From Comamonas sp. KCTC 72670 (GTDB taxonomy: Bacteria > Myxococcota > Myxococcia > Myxococcales > Myxococcaceae): a stretch of 64,000 nt of DNA. This document shows positions 43,094 to 51,686 of this stretch, piece after piece (position 1 is the stretch's first letter; each line of letters opens with the position of its first letter). Below the pieces are notes generated by a model, which saw nothing but the letters and a program-made list of their open reading frames with translations, ran no database searches and was not told where the DNA came from. A program made the translations under genes and the position numbers. The stretch spans positions 186,001 to 250,000 of the forward strand of contig BNCN01000001.1 in the NCBI GenBank assembly GCA_014656495.1, in the 5' to 3' direction.

Positions 43094-43963
43094 ATGGAGA
43101 CCGGTTCACGACGTCCGCTCGGGGAGATCCTCCTGGAACAGGGAGTGCTCAACCGCGCCCAGCTCCGGGTGGGACTCGTGCATCACCACGAGGTCCACGT
43201 CCCGCTCGGCCGCGCGCTGGTGCGAGAGGGGCTCTGCTCCGACGCCGACGTGCTCCGGGGGCTCTCCGTCCAGCTCGGCGTGGACGCGGTGGACCTGGAG
43301 CGCACGCCGCCGGACGCCAGGCTGGTGAAACACATCCCCGCCCGCGTGGCCCGGCAATACCGCGTCGTGCCGCTGCGGATGGAGAAGGTCCTGCTGGACC
43401 AGGGCGAACGCGAGGTCCTTCACGTGGCGCTGCCCGCCCCCGTGTCCCTGGAAGCCGTGGACGCGGTGCGCGCGGTGTCCGGACTGCCACGGGTCGAGGC
43501 CCACATCGCCGCGGACACCGCGTTGGACCAGGCCCTGTCGCGCCTCTATGGAATCCAGCCCACGCCGGAGCCCCCCGCCCCCGCTCCGCCCGTGGCCGGA
43601 GGGCCGCTGCTGCTCTACGGCTGGCCTCCCGTCACGGCCGTGCTCATCTCCCGGCTCCTCGGGCGGCACGGCTTCCAGGCGCGGATGGCCACCCCGCTCG
43701 AGGTGCTGCACACCCGCCCGGACGACATCGTGCTCGCGCCCCTCCAGGCCATGGAGGGACTGCTGGCGGGAGAGGTCCACATCGAGGGCGAGCTCATCGT
43801 CCACGGAGGTTCGGACGACGAGGGCTTCGAGCGGGCCCGGGAGCTCGGGGCGCGAGGCTTCCTGGCCAATCCCCGCGATGAGCAGCTCCTCTTGAGGGCC
43901 GTCCGCAGGCTCAGGCCCCACCCCATGTCCGGCGGCACCGACCCGGCGTCCCACTCCCATTGA
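43094..43963 (+). CDS. MshEN-domain protein with degenerate C-terminal domain
   Basis: 289 residues. The first 160 residues form an MshEN / T2SSE N-terminal domain: RPLGEILLEQGVLNRAQLRVGL, GRALVREGLCSDADVLRGLSVQLGV, ending VEAHIAADTALDQALSRLYG. In pilus and secretion ATPases this domain binds cyclic di-GMP or contacts the inner-membrane platform. No ATPase domain follows. Instead, after a Pro-rich linker (about 158-172) the C-terminal 110 residues (LLLYGWPPVTAVLISRLLGRHGFQARMAT, ending in AVRRL) look like a receiver-fold remnant without the phospho-acceptor Asp. A stand-alone cyclic di-GMP sensor is plausible; unproven. Confidence 0.85.
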   Translation: METGSRRPLGEILLEQGVLNRAQLRVGLVHHHEVHVPLGRALVREGLCSDADVLRGLSVQLGVDAVDLERTPPDARLVKHIPARVARQYRVVPLRMEKVLLDQGEREVLHVALPAPVSLEAVDAVRAVSGLPRVEAHIAADTALDQALSRLYGIQPTPEPPAPAPPVAGGPLLLYGWPPVTAVLISRLLGRHGFQARMATPLEVLHTRPDDIVLAPLQAMEGLLAGEVHIEGELIVHGGSDDEGFERARELGARGFLANPRDEQLLLRAVRRLRPHPMSGGTDPASHSH

Positions 43964-43974
43964 GGTGGGCACCC

Positions 43975-43990
43975 AGGGCCCTCGGGCCCT
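43975..43990 (+). terminator. Weak hairpin after the MshEN gene
   Basis: AGGGCCC (43975-43981) and GGGCCCT (43984-43990) pair around a 2-nt loop, so the effective loop is wider and the stem shorter. It lies 11 bases after the stop. Low confidence as a terminator. Confidence 0.3.
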
Positions 43991-44028
43991 TGTGCACCCG
44001 GAGTGCGCGTCGGACTCACACTTCCTGA

Positions 44029-44051
44029 GAGAATCCCAGGACCCGATTCTC
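44029..44051. promoter_or_regulatory. Inverted repeat upstream of the polyproline protein gene
   Basis: GAGAATC (44029-44035) and GATTCTC (44045-44051) form a perfect 7-bp dyad with a 9-nt centre, followed by AAAAATTAA. It lies about 98 bp before ATG 44149 in a patch poorer in GC than its surroundings. Candidate operator or promoter region. Confidence 0.35.
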
Positions 44052-44148
44052 AAAAATTAATGTGCGCAAGCAACTCCGGCTTGTGATCTCGGAAAATGGG
44101 GACAGATGGCGTCCTTCCGGGCGCCGCGGAATCTCGCTGGAGCCCTCC

Positions 44149-45090
44149 ATGTCCCCCCGCATTGGAAACCGTCCGCAGCCGCCCCCGCCGCCGCCTCCCC
44201 CGCCGCCGGCCCCGGCTCGGGCTCCCGCGCAGGGCGGACGCAATGGCCCCCGCGTGGACACCCAGGCGTCCGCGTCCGGCTCCGTGGAGCAGCCCCGGCA
44301 CAACGCACTGAGCGCCCAGTCCAGCTTCACGGCGGGTGGTGCTCGCACCGACGTGAGCGGCACGGGCCCGGGCGGCATCGACACCCGCGCGCACGTCCAG
44401 GGCCCCACGTTCTCCGCGGATGCCTCGGTGGACGCGAACATCGGGCTGTCCGGCATCGACGTGAGCGTCGACATCGACATCGAGGCCAACCTCATCGAGG
44501 CGGGCGCTGGTGCCTCCAAGACGGTCGAGTTCGAGATCGCCGGTGAGGAGTACTCGGTCGAGCTGGACCTGGAAGCGCTGGGCAAGATTGGCGCCGAGGG
44601 CAGCATCGAGCTGGACCTGCACGTGGGCACCGACGGCAACGTGTCCATCAACGCCTCGGCCTCCGGCTTCGCGGGCGCGCAGGCCAGCCTGACGGGCTCC
44701 ATCGAGCTGAAGCACGAGGACAACACGCTCGCGTCCGGCAGCATCACCGCCAGCGCCAGCGCGGGCGTCAGCGGCGACGCGCACGCCAACATCGGCATCA
44801 ACAACGGCAACCTGGAGTTCGACGTCGGCGTGGAGGCCACCGCGGGCCTGGGCCTCGGCGTGGAGATTGAAGGCTCCGTCAACCCCGGCAACGTGCTGCG
44901 CGCCGTGGGTGAGACGGCGGCCGCCGCCGGTGGCGAGGTGCTGGAGAACGTGGTCGACGGCGCCATCAACGCGGGCGGCGCGGTGGCCGACGCGGCGGGC
45001 GAGGTGTTCAGCAACGCCGCCGACGCGGTGACGGGCTTCGTCGGCGACGTGGGCAACGGCATCAAGGACGCCTGGAACTTCATCACCTAG
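44149..45090 (+). CDS. Hypothetical protein with polyproline head and beta-rich repetitive body
   Basis: 313 residues from ATG 44149 (GGAG 7 nt upstream). A short head has a run of ten prolines, then an Ala/Gly/Arg linker. From about residue 70 it is built of alternating small and acidic residues (GIDVSVDIDIEANLIEAGAG, SIELDLHVGTDGNVSINASAS, AGVSGDAHANIGINNGNLEF), a pattern of repetitive beta strands. The last 60 residues are rich in Ala, Gly and Val and could be amphipathic helices. No signal peptide or lipobox is visible. No known family recognised. The composition recalls spore- or surface-coat proteins, but nothing here proves it. Confidence 0.7.
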   Translation: MSPRIGNRPQPPPPPPPPPPAPARAPAQGGRNGPRVDTQASASGSVEQPRHNALSAQSSFTAGGARTDVSGTGPGGIDTRAHVQGPTFSADASVDANIGLSGIDVSVDIDIEANLIEAGAGASKTVEFEIAGEEYSVELDLEALGKIGAEGSIELDLHVGTDGNVSINASASGFAGAQASLTGSIELKHEDNTLASGSITASASAGVSGDAHANIGINNGNLEFDVGVEATAGLGLGVEIEGSVNPGNVLRAVGETAAAAGGEVLENVVDGAINAGGAVADAAGEVFSNAADAVTGFVGDVGNGIKDAWNFIT

Positions 45091-45150
45091 ACGACCCGTC
45101 ACCGAGGTAGCGATACCCACCTCTCGCGACCGGAGCTAGAGTCAGGGCCC

Positions 45151-46323
45151 ATGGCCGTCTCCAAGCTGGCATCCTCCGCCGCGCGTCTCATGAAGCAGGG
45201 CCTGCTGAAGGAGGCAGCCCGTGACTTCGAGCGCGCCATCGAACAGGACCCGAAGGATGCCAGCGCCCTGCTGGGGCTCGCGCGGCTGCGACTGGCGCAG
45301 CACGACGAGCCCGCGGCGCGCGCCGTGCTGCAGAAGCTGGTGGCCCTGCACCCCACGCATCCGGAGGCGCTGAGCCACCTGGCCCGGCTGGACGCGGAGA
45401 AGGGCGACGCGCGCCAGTTGGACTTGCTGGCGGCGCTCGCCTCGCAGCCCAAGGCGGGCTACTTCGAAGTGGTCAACCACGGCCGCGCCCTGCTGGCGCA
45501 TGACCGTTACGCCGCCGCCATCCCAGAGCTGGAGCGCGCGCTGCAGTTGCTGCCGGGCAACGCGCAGACGCTGACGTACCTGGGCATGGCGTACCAGGGC
45601 GACAAGCAGTTGGACCGGGCGCTGCGCCGTTATCAGGACGCCGCTGAAATCAACCGCACGGAGCACCTGCCGCTCCAGCTGGCCGCCCGCGTGCAGTTGC
45701 TGCAAGGACACGTGGGCGCGGCCATCGTGACGCTGCGGCAGGCGATCCTGCGCAGCCCCCGGGAGACGGCCCTCTTCCGGGAGTTCGCGTCGCTGTGCCT
45801 CATGGCGGGCGCCCCCGACGCGGCCATGCGCGCCGCCATCGAAATCCGCCTCCAGCTTCCCGACAGCGCGGACGCCATCTACCTGCATGGCATCGCCGCC
45901 TTCGTGGCCGGCAAGGACGAGGACGCGGACCGGATTCTCAAGGAGGCGCTCGCCAAGGCTCCGGACTCCGCGCCGGTGCGCATCGCGCTCGCCAAGGTGC
46001 GCCGCAAGCTGGGTGATGACGCGGAGGCGCAGAAGCTGCTGGAAGCCGCCGTGGCTGGCGACCCGGCAGAGGTGGGCGCCGCCAATGACCTGGCGGTGCT
46101 GCACCTGTCGCGCCCGGGAGGCGCCGCAGCCGCGCGCGCCGTCCTCGCCCAGGCCCTGAAGGCGCACCCGGACGACACGGACGTGCACCTCAACATGGCC
46201 CTGGCGCTGGCGGACAGCGACAAGGCCCAGGCCATCACGCACGCGAAGCGCGCGCAGGCCAGCCACCGCCGCGACATCCGCGAGCAGGCGGAGCGCTTGG
46301 TCACCGCGCTCGGCGGGAAGTAG
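45151..46323 (+). CDS. Tetratricopeptide-repeat protein
   Basis: 390 residues made almost wholly of TPR-like helix pairs: KQGLLKEAARDFERAIEQDPKDASALLGLARLRL, ALLAHDRYAAAIPELERALQLLPGNAQTLTYLGMAYQGDKQLDRALRRYQDAAEI and several weaker units up to about 370. No signal peptide or membrane helix, so probably a cytoplasmic scaffold. It starts 60 bp after the preceding hypothetical gene, in the same direction, and could share its transcript. The binding partner is not evident. Confidence 0.88.
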   Translation: MAVSKLASSAARLMKQGLLKEAARDFERAIEQDPKDASALLGLARLRLAQHDEPAARAVLQKLVALHPTHPEALSHLARLDAEKGDARQLDLLAALASQPKAGYFEVVNHGRALLAHDRYAAAIPELERALQLLPGNAQTLTYLGMAYQGDKQLDRALRRYQDAAEINRTEHLPLQLAARVQLLQGHVGAAIVTLRQAILRSPRETALFREFASLCLMAGAPDAAMRAAIEIRLQLPDSADAIYLHGIAAFVAGKDEDADRILKEALAKAPDSAPVRIALAKVRRKLGDDAEAQKLLEAAVAGDPAEVGAANDLAVLHLSRPGGAAAARAVLAQALKAHPDDTDVHLNMALALADSDKAQAITHAKRAQASHRRDIREQAERLVTALGGK

Positions 46324-46426
46324 GGCCCGCAGCCTCGCGCCGAGCTCCGGCCTCGCGCGGGTTGGCCCAGGCACGGACCCAGCACCGCGAGGCGCTCCGT
46401 GCCGGGCGCGTGCGGCCCCGCGCCGT

Positions 46427-47221
46427 TCAGCCCTGGAGCAGGCCCAGCACGCCCAGCACCTCGGGGTACACCTTGTTCGCGAAGTAGCGTCCCCCCGCGA
46501 TGGTGAAGTGCACACCGTCCTCCATGCGCAGCCGCATGGGCTTGCGGAACCCGTCCACCCGGGCCTGCCGCAGCGCGCGGCCCTTCGCGTCGGTGAAGAA
46601 CGGGCGCGTGTCCAGGTGCACCGCGTCCTGGCGGGAGGAGATGACCTCGCGCTGAACGGCGCGGATGAGGCCCAGCTTCTGCTCGAAGCGCTTGAGCCCG
46701 GTGGCCGGCAGCTCCAGCCAGACAATCTTCCGGCCCGGCGAGGCGAGGACGGCGAGGAACTTCTCCATGCGCTGGCGGTATCCCGCCTCCCACTCCGCCT
46801 TGCCCCAGGGGATGGGCTTGCCGCCCTGCGTGTCCTGGAGCGACTGCCCGTCGTTGCCACCGAGAATCACGATGACGACGTCCGGTTGGTGGCGCTCCAC
46901 CTCCTCGCGGCCCACGTCCATCCAGTCGAAGAAGTCGGGACGGGCCAGGCCGGTGGAGGACTTCGCGCGGCGAGCGGACTGGATGCGCGGGTGCGCATCC
47001 AACTGCGCCTGGAGGTACTCACCGAAGCCGGTGGCGATGAGGCTGTCGCCCAGCAACAGCACCTTGTGCTTGCGCGCGATTTCCTGCGCGGGCGCGGCGG
47101 CTGGGAGCGGCGCGGCGGGCACAACGGCGGCGGACGAAGCCTCCTGCACGGAGGCGGCCGACACGGGTGCCGCGGAGACAGCGAGAAGGGTGACGAGCAA
47201 TCGCGTGAGACGGTTCTGCAT
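46427..47221 (-). CDS. Secreted SGNH/GDSL hydrolase (DUF459-like)
   Basis: 264 residues. Signal peptide about 1-22 (ending SAA) followed by an Ala/Pro spacer. The SGNH catalytic blocks are present: block I VLLLGDSLIATG (Ser), block II with Gly near RPDFFDW, block III VIVILGGNDGQSL (Asn) and block V EDGVHFTIAGGRYFAN (Asp-x-x-His). This fits the DUF459 branch, which includes O-acetyl transferases or esterases acting on cell-envelope polysaccharide. It is convergent with the TPR gene; 71 bp separate its start from the end of the alpha/beta hydrolase gene. Confidence 0.88.
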   Translation of the reverse strand: MQNRLTRLLVTLLAVSAAPVSAASVQEASSAAVVPAAPLPAAAPAQEIARKHKVLLLGDSLIATGFGEYLQAQLDAHPRIQSARRAKSSTGLARPDFFDWMDVGREEVERHQPDVVIVILGGNDGQSLQDTQGGKPIPWGKAEWEAGYRQRMEKFLAVLASPGRKIVWLELPATGLKRFEQKLGLIRAVQREVISSRQDAVHLDTRPFFTDAKGRALRQARVDGFRKPMRLRMEDGVHFTIAGGRYFANKVYPEVLGVLGLLQG

Positions 47222-47292
47222 TGGCGGCCGAAAGGTAGCGACCCTTGGGCCATCCGTACATCCCCCCTCTCCGACAACCCCGGAAGCCCGCT

Positions 47293-48093
47293 TCAGGCGG
47301 CGCTGCTCTCCACCCCGGTGAGCGCCGGTCGCACCGTGGGCGAAACGTCCGCCCCTGTCGTCGGGCCCAGGGCCTCCAACCAGGGTTGTAGGAGCCGGGC
47401 GCAGTCCTCCGGATGGGTGAAGTACGGCACGTGTCCCGCACCCCGCAGCAGGTGCAGGGGCGTACCGGCCGGCAGTGACGCGGCGAGCCGAGTCACCGTG
47501 CCCGGCGGCACCAACACGTCACGCGTACCCTGGATGCAGACACACGCCACGGGCAGCTTCCGCAGCTCCGGCGGAGGCGCTTCGCCCCGGATCGCCAGCG
47601 CTCGGTGCCAGGTGGAGTCACGCTCCAGCGCCGTGGTGGGGACCACCTCCTGCACGCGGGAGAAGGGCACGGGCGCCCACGCGGCGAGCCCCGCCGCCAC
47701 GGCGCCCGGACGGGCCCACCGGGCGATGGGGCCCATCATCCCGATGGCGAGCCCGCGCAGGCCCAGGTGCTCGGTGCGGGTGAAGGCGCCCAGGAACGCC
47801 ACGCCCCGCGCGGCCCCCGCCGCCGCGAGGTGCGCGGCCACCATCCCGCCAAAGGAGCTGGCCACCACCGCGTCCAGGCTCCCGGCGGCCCGTAGCACCT
47901 GCCGGGCCAGCGCGCCCGCGCCACATGCGGCCGCGAGGCCCTCGGGGTACTCGACCAGCACGGGCCGGCACACCGGCTCCAGGCACCGGGCCAGCGCGAG
48001 GAAACCGGAGCCCCGGGCGCCGAGCCCCGGCAGCAGGAGTACCCGCGGCCCCCGCCCCTGCCCCAGCTCGGTCAATTGAACCTCTCGACGCAT
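47293..48093 (-). CDS. Alpha/beta-fold hydrolase
   Basis: 266 residues from ATG 48093, which follows GAGGGAG. Hydrolase landmarks: VLLLPGLGARGSGF (oxyanion strand), nucleophile elbow ASSFGGM (Ser), a strand CVCIQGTRDVLVPPGT carrying the Asp, and the catalytic His in LLRGAGHVPYFTHPE. The Cys-rich middle (LEPVCRPVLVEYPEGLAAACGAGALARQ) is unusual. No signal peptide, so it is cytoplasmic. Substrate unknown. It lies downstream of the ABC importer genes on the same strand, 95 bp from the ATPase stop. Confidence 0.87.
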   Translation of the reverse strand: MRREVQLTELGQGRGPRVLLLPGLGARGSGFLALARCLEPVCRPVLVEYPEGLAAACGAGALARQVLRAAGSLDAVVASSFGGMVAAHLAAAGAARGVAFLGAFTRTEHLGLRGLAIGMMGPIARWARPGAVAAGLAAWAPVPFSRVQEVVPTTALERDSTWHRALAIRGEAPPPELRKLPVACVCIQGTRDVLVPPGTVTRLAASLPAGTPLHLLRGAGHVPYFTHPEDCARLLQPWLEALGPTTGADVSPTVRPALTGVESSAA

Positions 48094-48188
48094 GCCACTC
48101 CCTCGCGAACGCGGCGGGGAACAATCGCCGGCGCGCCGATTCTGCCCCGTCCGGCGCCCCGCCTGCTCGACGGACAGGCGGACCAGGC

Positions 48189-48953
48189 TCACGCCCCCAT
48201 CGTCCTCAGCGCGGCCACCCGTCCCAGGCCCAGGAAGGCCCGGGTGCGCTCATGGTGCGGGCTGGCGAGCACCCGGTCGGGAGGCCCCTCCTCGATGATG
48301 CGCCCGCCGTACAACACCAGCACCCGTGAGGCGAGCTCCTGCGCGAAGCGCATCTCGTGCGTCACCGACACCAGCGTGAGCCCCTCCGAGCGGAGCTGCT
48401 CCAACACGTCGATGAGCCCCCCCACGCGCTCCGGGTCCAACGCGCTGGTGGGCTCGTCCAGGAGCAGCACCTCCGGCTCCATCGCCAGGGCGCGGGCGAT
48501 GGCCACCCGCTGCTGCTCGCCACCGGAGAGCTCGGAGGGGTACGCGTCCTCGCGGTGGGACAGGCCCACCTTCTCCAGCAGCTCCCGGCCCCGCTCCAGG
48601 GCCTCCTTCCGGCCCACGCCCTTCACATGCATGGGCGCCTCCGTCACGTTGCCCAGCGCCGTGCGGTGCGCGAACAGGTGCCACTGCTGGAAGACGAAGC
48701 CCACGCGGCGGCGGATGCTCCGCACCTTCTCGCCCTGCGCGCGGACGTCGCCCGGCGCCAGCGTGTCCGAGCCCACCCGCACCACGCCCGCGTCGAAGGA
48801 CTCCAGCCCGTTGAGGCAGCGCAGCAGCGTGCTCTTGCCTCCGCCGGAGGGCCCCACGAGCGCCGTCATCTCGCCCGGCGCGAAGGTGGCGTCGATGCCA
48901 TCCAGCACCAGCCGCCCGTCGTAGCGCTTGCTCAGCTTCTCGACTTCAATCAT
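48189..48953 (-). CDS. Polar amino-acid ABC transporter ATPase
   Basis: 254 residues from ATG 48953, which overlaps the stop of the substrate-binding/permease gene as ATGA. All nucleotide-binding motifs are present: Walker A GPSGGGKST, Q-loop FVFQQWHLFAHRTALGNVT, signature LSGGEQQRVAIARAL, Walker B VLLLDEPTSALDPE, and the H-loop VSVTHEMRFA. The FAHRTALGNV wording is typical of the polar-amino-acid (glutamine/arginine) branch. With the upstream gene it makes a complete two-gene importer. Confidence 0.95.
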   Translation of the reverse strand: MIEVEKLSKRYDGRLVLDGIDATFAPGEMTALVGPSGGGKSTLLRCLNGLESFDAGVVRVGSDTLAPGDVRAQGEKVRSIRRRVGFVFQQWHLFAHRTALGNVTEAPMHVKGVGRKEALERGRELLEKVGLSHREDAYPSELSGGEQQRVAIARALAMEPEVLLLDEPTSALDPERVGGLIDVLEQLRSEGLTLVSVTHEMRFAQELASRVLVLYGGRIIEEGPPDRVLASPHHERTRAFLGLGRVAALRTMGA

Positions 48954-50440
48954 CCGCGCTCCAACCTCGCTTCCAGCCGCCGCGCCAACCGGGACAGGGG
49001 GTAGCTCATCGCCAGGTACAGCAGGGCGCACAGCGCGCCCGGAATCAACCAGCTCCGAACATCCACCGCCGTAATCGTCATCCGCTTGGTGAGCTCCACC
49101 ACGGAGATGACGGACACCAGGGAGCTGTCCTTCAGGAGCGCGATGAAGTCGTTGGTGACGCCCGGCAGGGCCACGCGGAAGGCCTGGGGCATGATGACCC
49201 GCCGCAGCGCCAGCTTCAGCGGCATGCCCAGCGCCATCGCCGCCTCCAACTGCCCGCGCGGCACGGCGAGCACGCCCGCCCGGTACACCTCCGCCTCATA
49301 GGCCGCGTAGTTCAACCCCAGGCCCAGGATGGCCGCGCTGAGCGGCTCCAAGCGGAGCACCCCGGCCAGCCCGTAGTAGAGGACGTAGAGCTGGAGCAGC
49401 ACCGGCGTGCCTCGGAACAACTCCACGTAGGCGGTGGCGAGCCGGCCCGCCCAGCCAGGCCCATACAGCCGCGTCAGCGCGAGCCCCACGCCCAGGGGAA
49501 TGGCGAGCACCATGGCCCCCGCCGACACCAGCAGCGTCACCACCGCGGCCTGGAGGAACAGCACCAGTTGCCCCCAGCCCATGCGCGCCGTGTGCGTGTT
49601 CGACAAGACCTCGCGCGTCTGCGCATCCGTCCAGTCCACCATCCGCTGCTGCGCGGCGCTGTCGATGCCCCACCGCTGGAAGATGGCGCGCAGCTCGCCG
49701 GAGTGGGCGATGCGCCCCAGCGCCGCGTCGAGCGCCTCCCGCAGGTCCTCGTCCCCCTGCCGCACCGCGATGGCGTAGTAGCCCTCGCCCACGTCGCCCA
49801 CCAACCGGAGCCCCGGGCGCACCTGGCCGTAACGCTGCGCGATGATGTCGTCCATCAGCACCGCGCGCACCCGGCCCTGCTCCAGGTCGATGTAGGGCTC
49901 CTCGACGCCCTCGTAGGGCACCGCCTCCACGCCGCTGCGTTGAAGCAGGTCCCACGCCAACGAGTTGGCCAGCGTCCCCACCCGCTGCCCGCGCAGCGCG
50001 GCCATCCCGGTGACGGCCGCATCATCCTGGCGGGCCAGGAGCCGCAGGTTGAAGACGTAGTACGGCCGGGTGAAGAGGATGCGGCCGGAGCGAGCCGGGG
50101 TGACTTCCATGCCGTTGAGCGCCACGTCGAACCCGCCGCGCTCCAGGGACGGGATGAGGTTGGACCAGTCGTTCTGGACGAAGCGGGCCTTCACGCCCAG
50201 CTCCCGCGCGAGCGCCTCCGCCAGTTCCACCTCGAACCCCCGCATGCCCCCGGGGGCATCCGGGTCCTCCATGGCGTAGGGCTCGCCCCCCTGCGCGTCG
50301 GCGCCCCAACGCAGCTCCCCCGTGCGGCGAACCCGCGCCAGCCCCGAGTCCTGCTCCGCTCCACACGCCGGCAACCACGCCAGCGCGAGCAGCGCCAGGA
50401 CGCAAGGCAGGAGGAATGAAGCACTTCTCGTCTGGGACAG
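48950..50440 (-). CDS. Fused substrate-binding protein and permease of a polar amino-acid importer, likely CTG start
   Basis: 496 residues if translation begins at CTG 50440. A perfect AGGAGG lies 6 nt upstream of that codon, and the product then opens with a textbook lipoprotein signal: SQTRSASF, a hydrophobic stretch, lipobox ending LPAC. No ATG, GTG or TTG occurs between that CTG and the lipobox; the nearest alternative is a TTG about 70 bases upstream, with a long Gly/Ala N-terminus. Domains: SBP_bac_3 binding protein (about 30-255, GELRWGADAQGGEPYAM, MRGFEVELAEALARELG, FDVALNGMEVTPARSGRILFTRPYY) then a permease (about 275-490, AMALGMPLKLALRRVIMPQAFRVALPGVTNDFIALLKDSSLVSVIS, the EAA loop). 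Binding protein and permease in one chain is known for some Gln importers. Confidence 0.9.
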   Translation of the reverse strand: MSQTRSASFLLPCVLALLALAWLPACGAEQDSGLARVRRTGELRWGADAQGGEPYAMEDPDAPGGMRGFEVELAEALARELGVKARFVQNDWSNLIPSLERGGFDVALNGMEVTPARSGRILFTRPYYVFNLRLLARQDDAAVTGMAALRGQRVGTLANSLAWDLLQRSGVEAVPYEGVEEPYIDLEQGRVRAVLMDDIIAQRYGQVRPGLRLVGDVGEGYYAIAVRQGDEDLREALDAALGRIAHSGELRAIFQRWGIDSAAQQRMVDWTDAQTREVLSNTHTARMGWGQLVLFLQAAVVTLLVSAGAMVLAIPLGVGLALTRLYGPGWAGRLATAYVELFRGTPVLLQLYVLYYGLAGVLRLEPLSAAILGLGLNYAAYEAEVYRAGVLAVPRGQLEAAMALGMPLKLALRRVIMPQAFRVALPGVTNDFIALLKDSSLVSVISVVELTKRMTITAVDVRSWLIPGALCALLYLAMSYPLSRLARRLEARLERG

Positions 50441-50543
50441 GGACGCCCTCCTGACTCGCTTGCCGGGCCCCCGCCATACGACAGGCGCCGCCCCACCGCC
50501 AGCCGCGCCTGACAACGCTTTTCCGCACGGGTAGGTCCTTGAA

Positions 50544-50569
50544 CACGAGCCGCGGCCCGCCGGCTCGTG
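50544..50569. promoter_or_regulatory. 9-bp perfect inverted repeat upstream of the importer
   Basis: CACGAGCCG (50544-50552) and CGGCTCGTG (50561-50569) form a perfect dyad with an 8-nt centre, about 105 bp upstream of the importer start codon. It could be an operator, a 5' leader hairpin or a terminator of an unknown transcript. Confidence 0.35.
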
Positions 50570-50588
50570 CCCCGGGGGTTCCCATGAC

Positions 50589-50717
50589 GTGGTGGACGCA
50601 TGCCCCGCGCTCCGCGGGCCTCGCGGCACGGGCGGCGGTGCTCGCCAAGGCCTCACGTGGTGGCTGGGAATGGGCGTGGCGCTGATGGCCATCGGTGCAT
50701 TGCTGACGATTAAATGA
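50589..50717 (+). CDS. Possible small single-helix membrane peptide
   Basis: A 42-residue frame from GTG 50589 to TGA 50715-50717. The last 20 residues read as one membrane helix (LTWWLGMGVALMAIGALL) with a basic end TIK, which is unusual for a random frame here. The N-terminal half is Gly/Arg-rich and less convincing, and no strong ribosome site is seen. It may be a small membrane protein or the end of a decayed gene. Confidence 0.25.
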   Translation: MVDACPALRGPRGTGGGARQGLTWWLGMGVALMAIGALLTIK

Positions 50718-50874
50718 AACCAGGGCGCAACCCGCCGCGTATGGCAGCGGGTGGAGATGAAGCAATCCCACCCACCCTGTCGCAGGTTCCGACCTGACCC
50801 CACAGTCATTTTCCAGACTCGGGGATTTTCCTTAGGAGCCCGTCTAGAGTGCGCGCCCGAGGAGCCACGTTGTC

Positions 50875-51570
50875 ATGGAAGCGTTCAAGGTTTTGATAGT
50901 CGACGACGAGCCACCCATCGCACGCGCGCTGCAGCGGCTGTTCCGGCGAGAGGGATTCGAGGTCCAGATTGCCTTCAATGGCAACGAGGCATTGGAGCGG
51001 CTGGAGGGGTTCCATCCGGACATCGTCCTGACGGATTTCCGGATGCCAGGAATGACGGGCAGCGAGCTGCTCCAGCGCATCAAACGCAGCCATCCGCTCG
51101 CGCTGCGCCTCATCATCTCTGGCTATGCGGACTTCAAGTCCGTGGTGGCCTCGGTGAACGAAGGCGAAATCTGCCGCTTCATCAGCAAGCCCTGGGACGA
51201 CGCGGAATTGGTGAGCTACCTCAAGGGCCTGCTGCGGCACCGCGAGACGATGGCCAGCCTCTTCGCCCCCTTCCGGGACGTGCGCGACGGGGTGAACGCG
51301 GAGGTGGGCCTGTCGGAGGCGTCCATGGTCCTCAAGGTCCAGGTCGCCGACCCCTGCTTCCCCGCCGAACAGGCCGTCTCCCTCATCGAGCGCTTCGCGG
51401 GGCTGCTGGCCGATGACCGCCTGAAGGTGGTGGGCGGGCTGCTCGAACGCTACGGCGGCCGCCTCTCCTTCATGGCCGACGTGGGAGGCCCCCAGCGGCT
51501 CAAGCTGGAGGTCCCCGTCCCCACCGTGGAGGCCACCAACGCCCTCCGCCCGAGCGTCCGCGACGCCTGA
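50875..51570 (+). CDS. Response regulator with unassigned C-terminal domain
   Basis: 231 residues. The receiver domain (about 1-125) is intact: LIVDDEPPIARAL (acidic pocket), phospho-acceptor Asp54 in DIVLTDFRMPG, the Thr/Ser switch near LIISGY, and Lys in FISKPWDDAEL. After a linker comes a C-terminal domain (about 140-225, ASMVLKVQVADPCFPAEQAVSLIERFAGLL, then GGLLERYGGRLSF) with no DNA-binding or enzymatic motif I recognise. It is an orphan: no kinase is adjacent. A GAGGAG site lies upstream of the ATG. It precedes the ECF sigma gene by 116 bp. Confidence 0.92.
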   Translation: MEAFKVLIVDDEPPIARALQRLFRREGFEVQIAFNGNEALERLEGFHPDIVLTDFRMPGMTGSELLQRIKRSHPLALRLIISGYADFKSVVASVNEGEICRFISKPWDDAELVSYLKGLLRHRETMASLFAPFRDVRDGVNAEVGLSEASMVLKVQVADPCFPAEQAVSLIERFAGLLADDRLKVVGGLLERYGGRLSFMADVGGPQRLKLEVPVPTVEATNALRPSVRDA

Positions 51571-51686
51571 ACTCACGGGCTCCCACCCGCGGCAACGCAT
51601 CGCGTCATCCAATTTCACCGAAGGGAATTCTCCCGGCGCGTTCTCCCCCGAGCGCAGGGGGCGCTCCACGCGTGGAACGAATTCGA

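Larger units (their letters stand above)
50441..50874. other. Long intergenic region upstream of the ABC importer
   Basis: About 430 bases, divergent promoters expected. It holds a 9-bp inverted repeat (50544-50569) and one possible small membrane ORF (50589-50717). Nothing else is supported. Confidence 0.4.
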
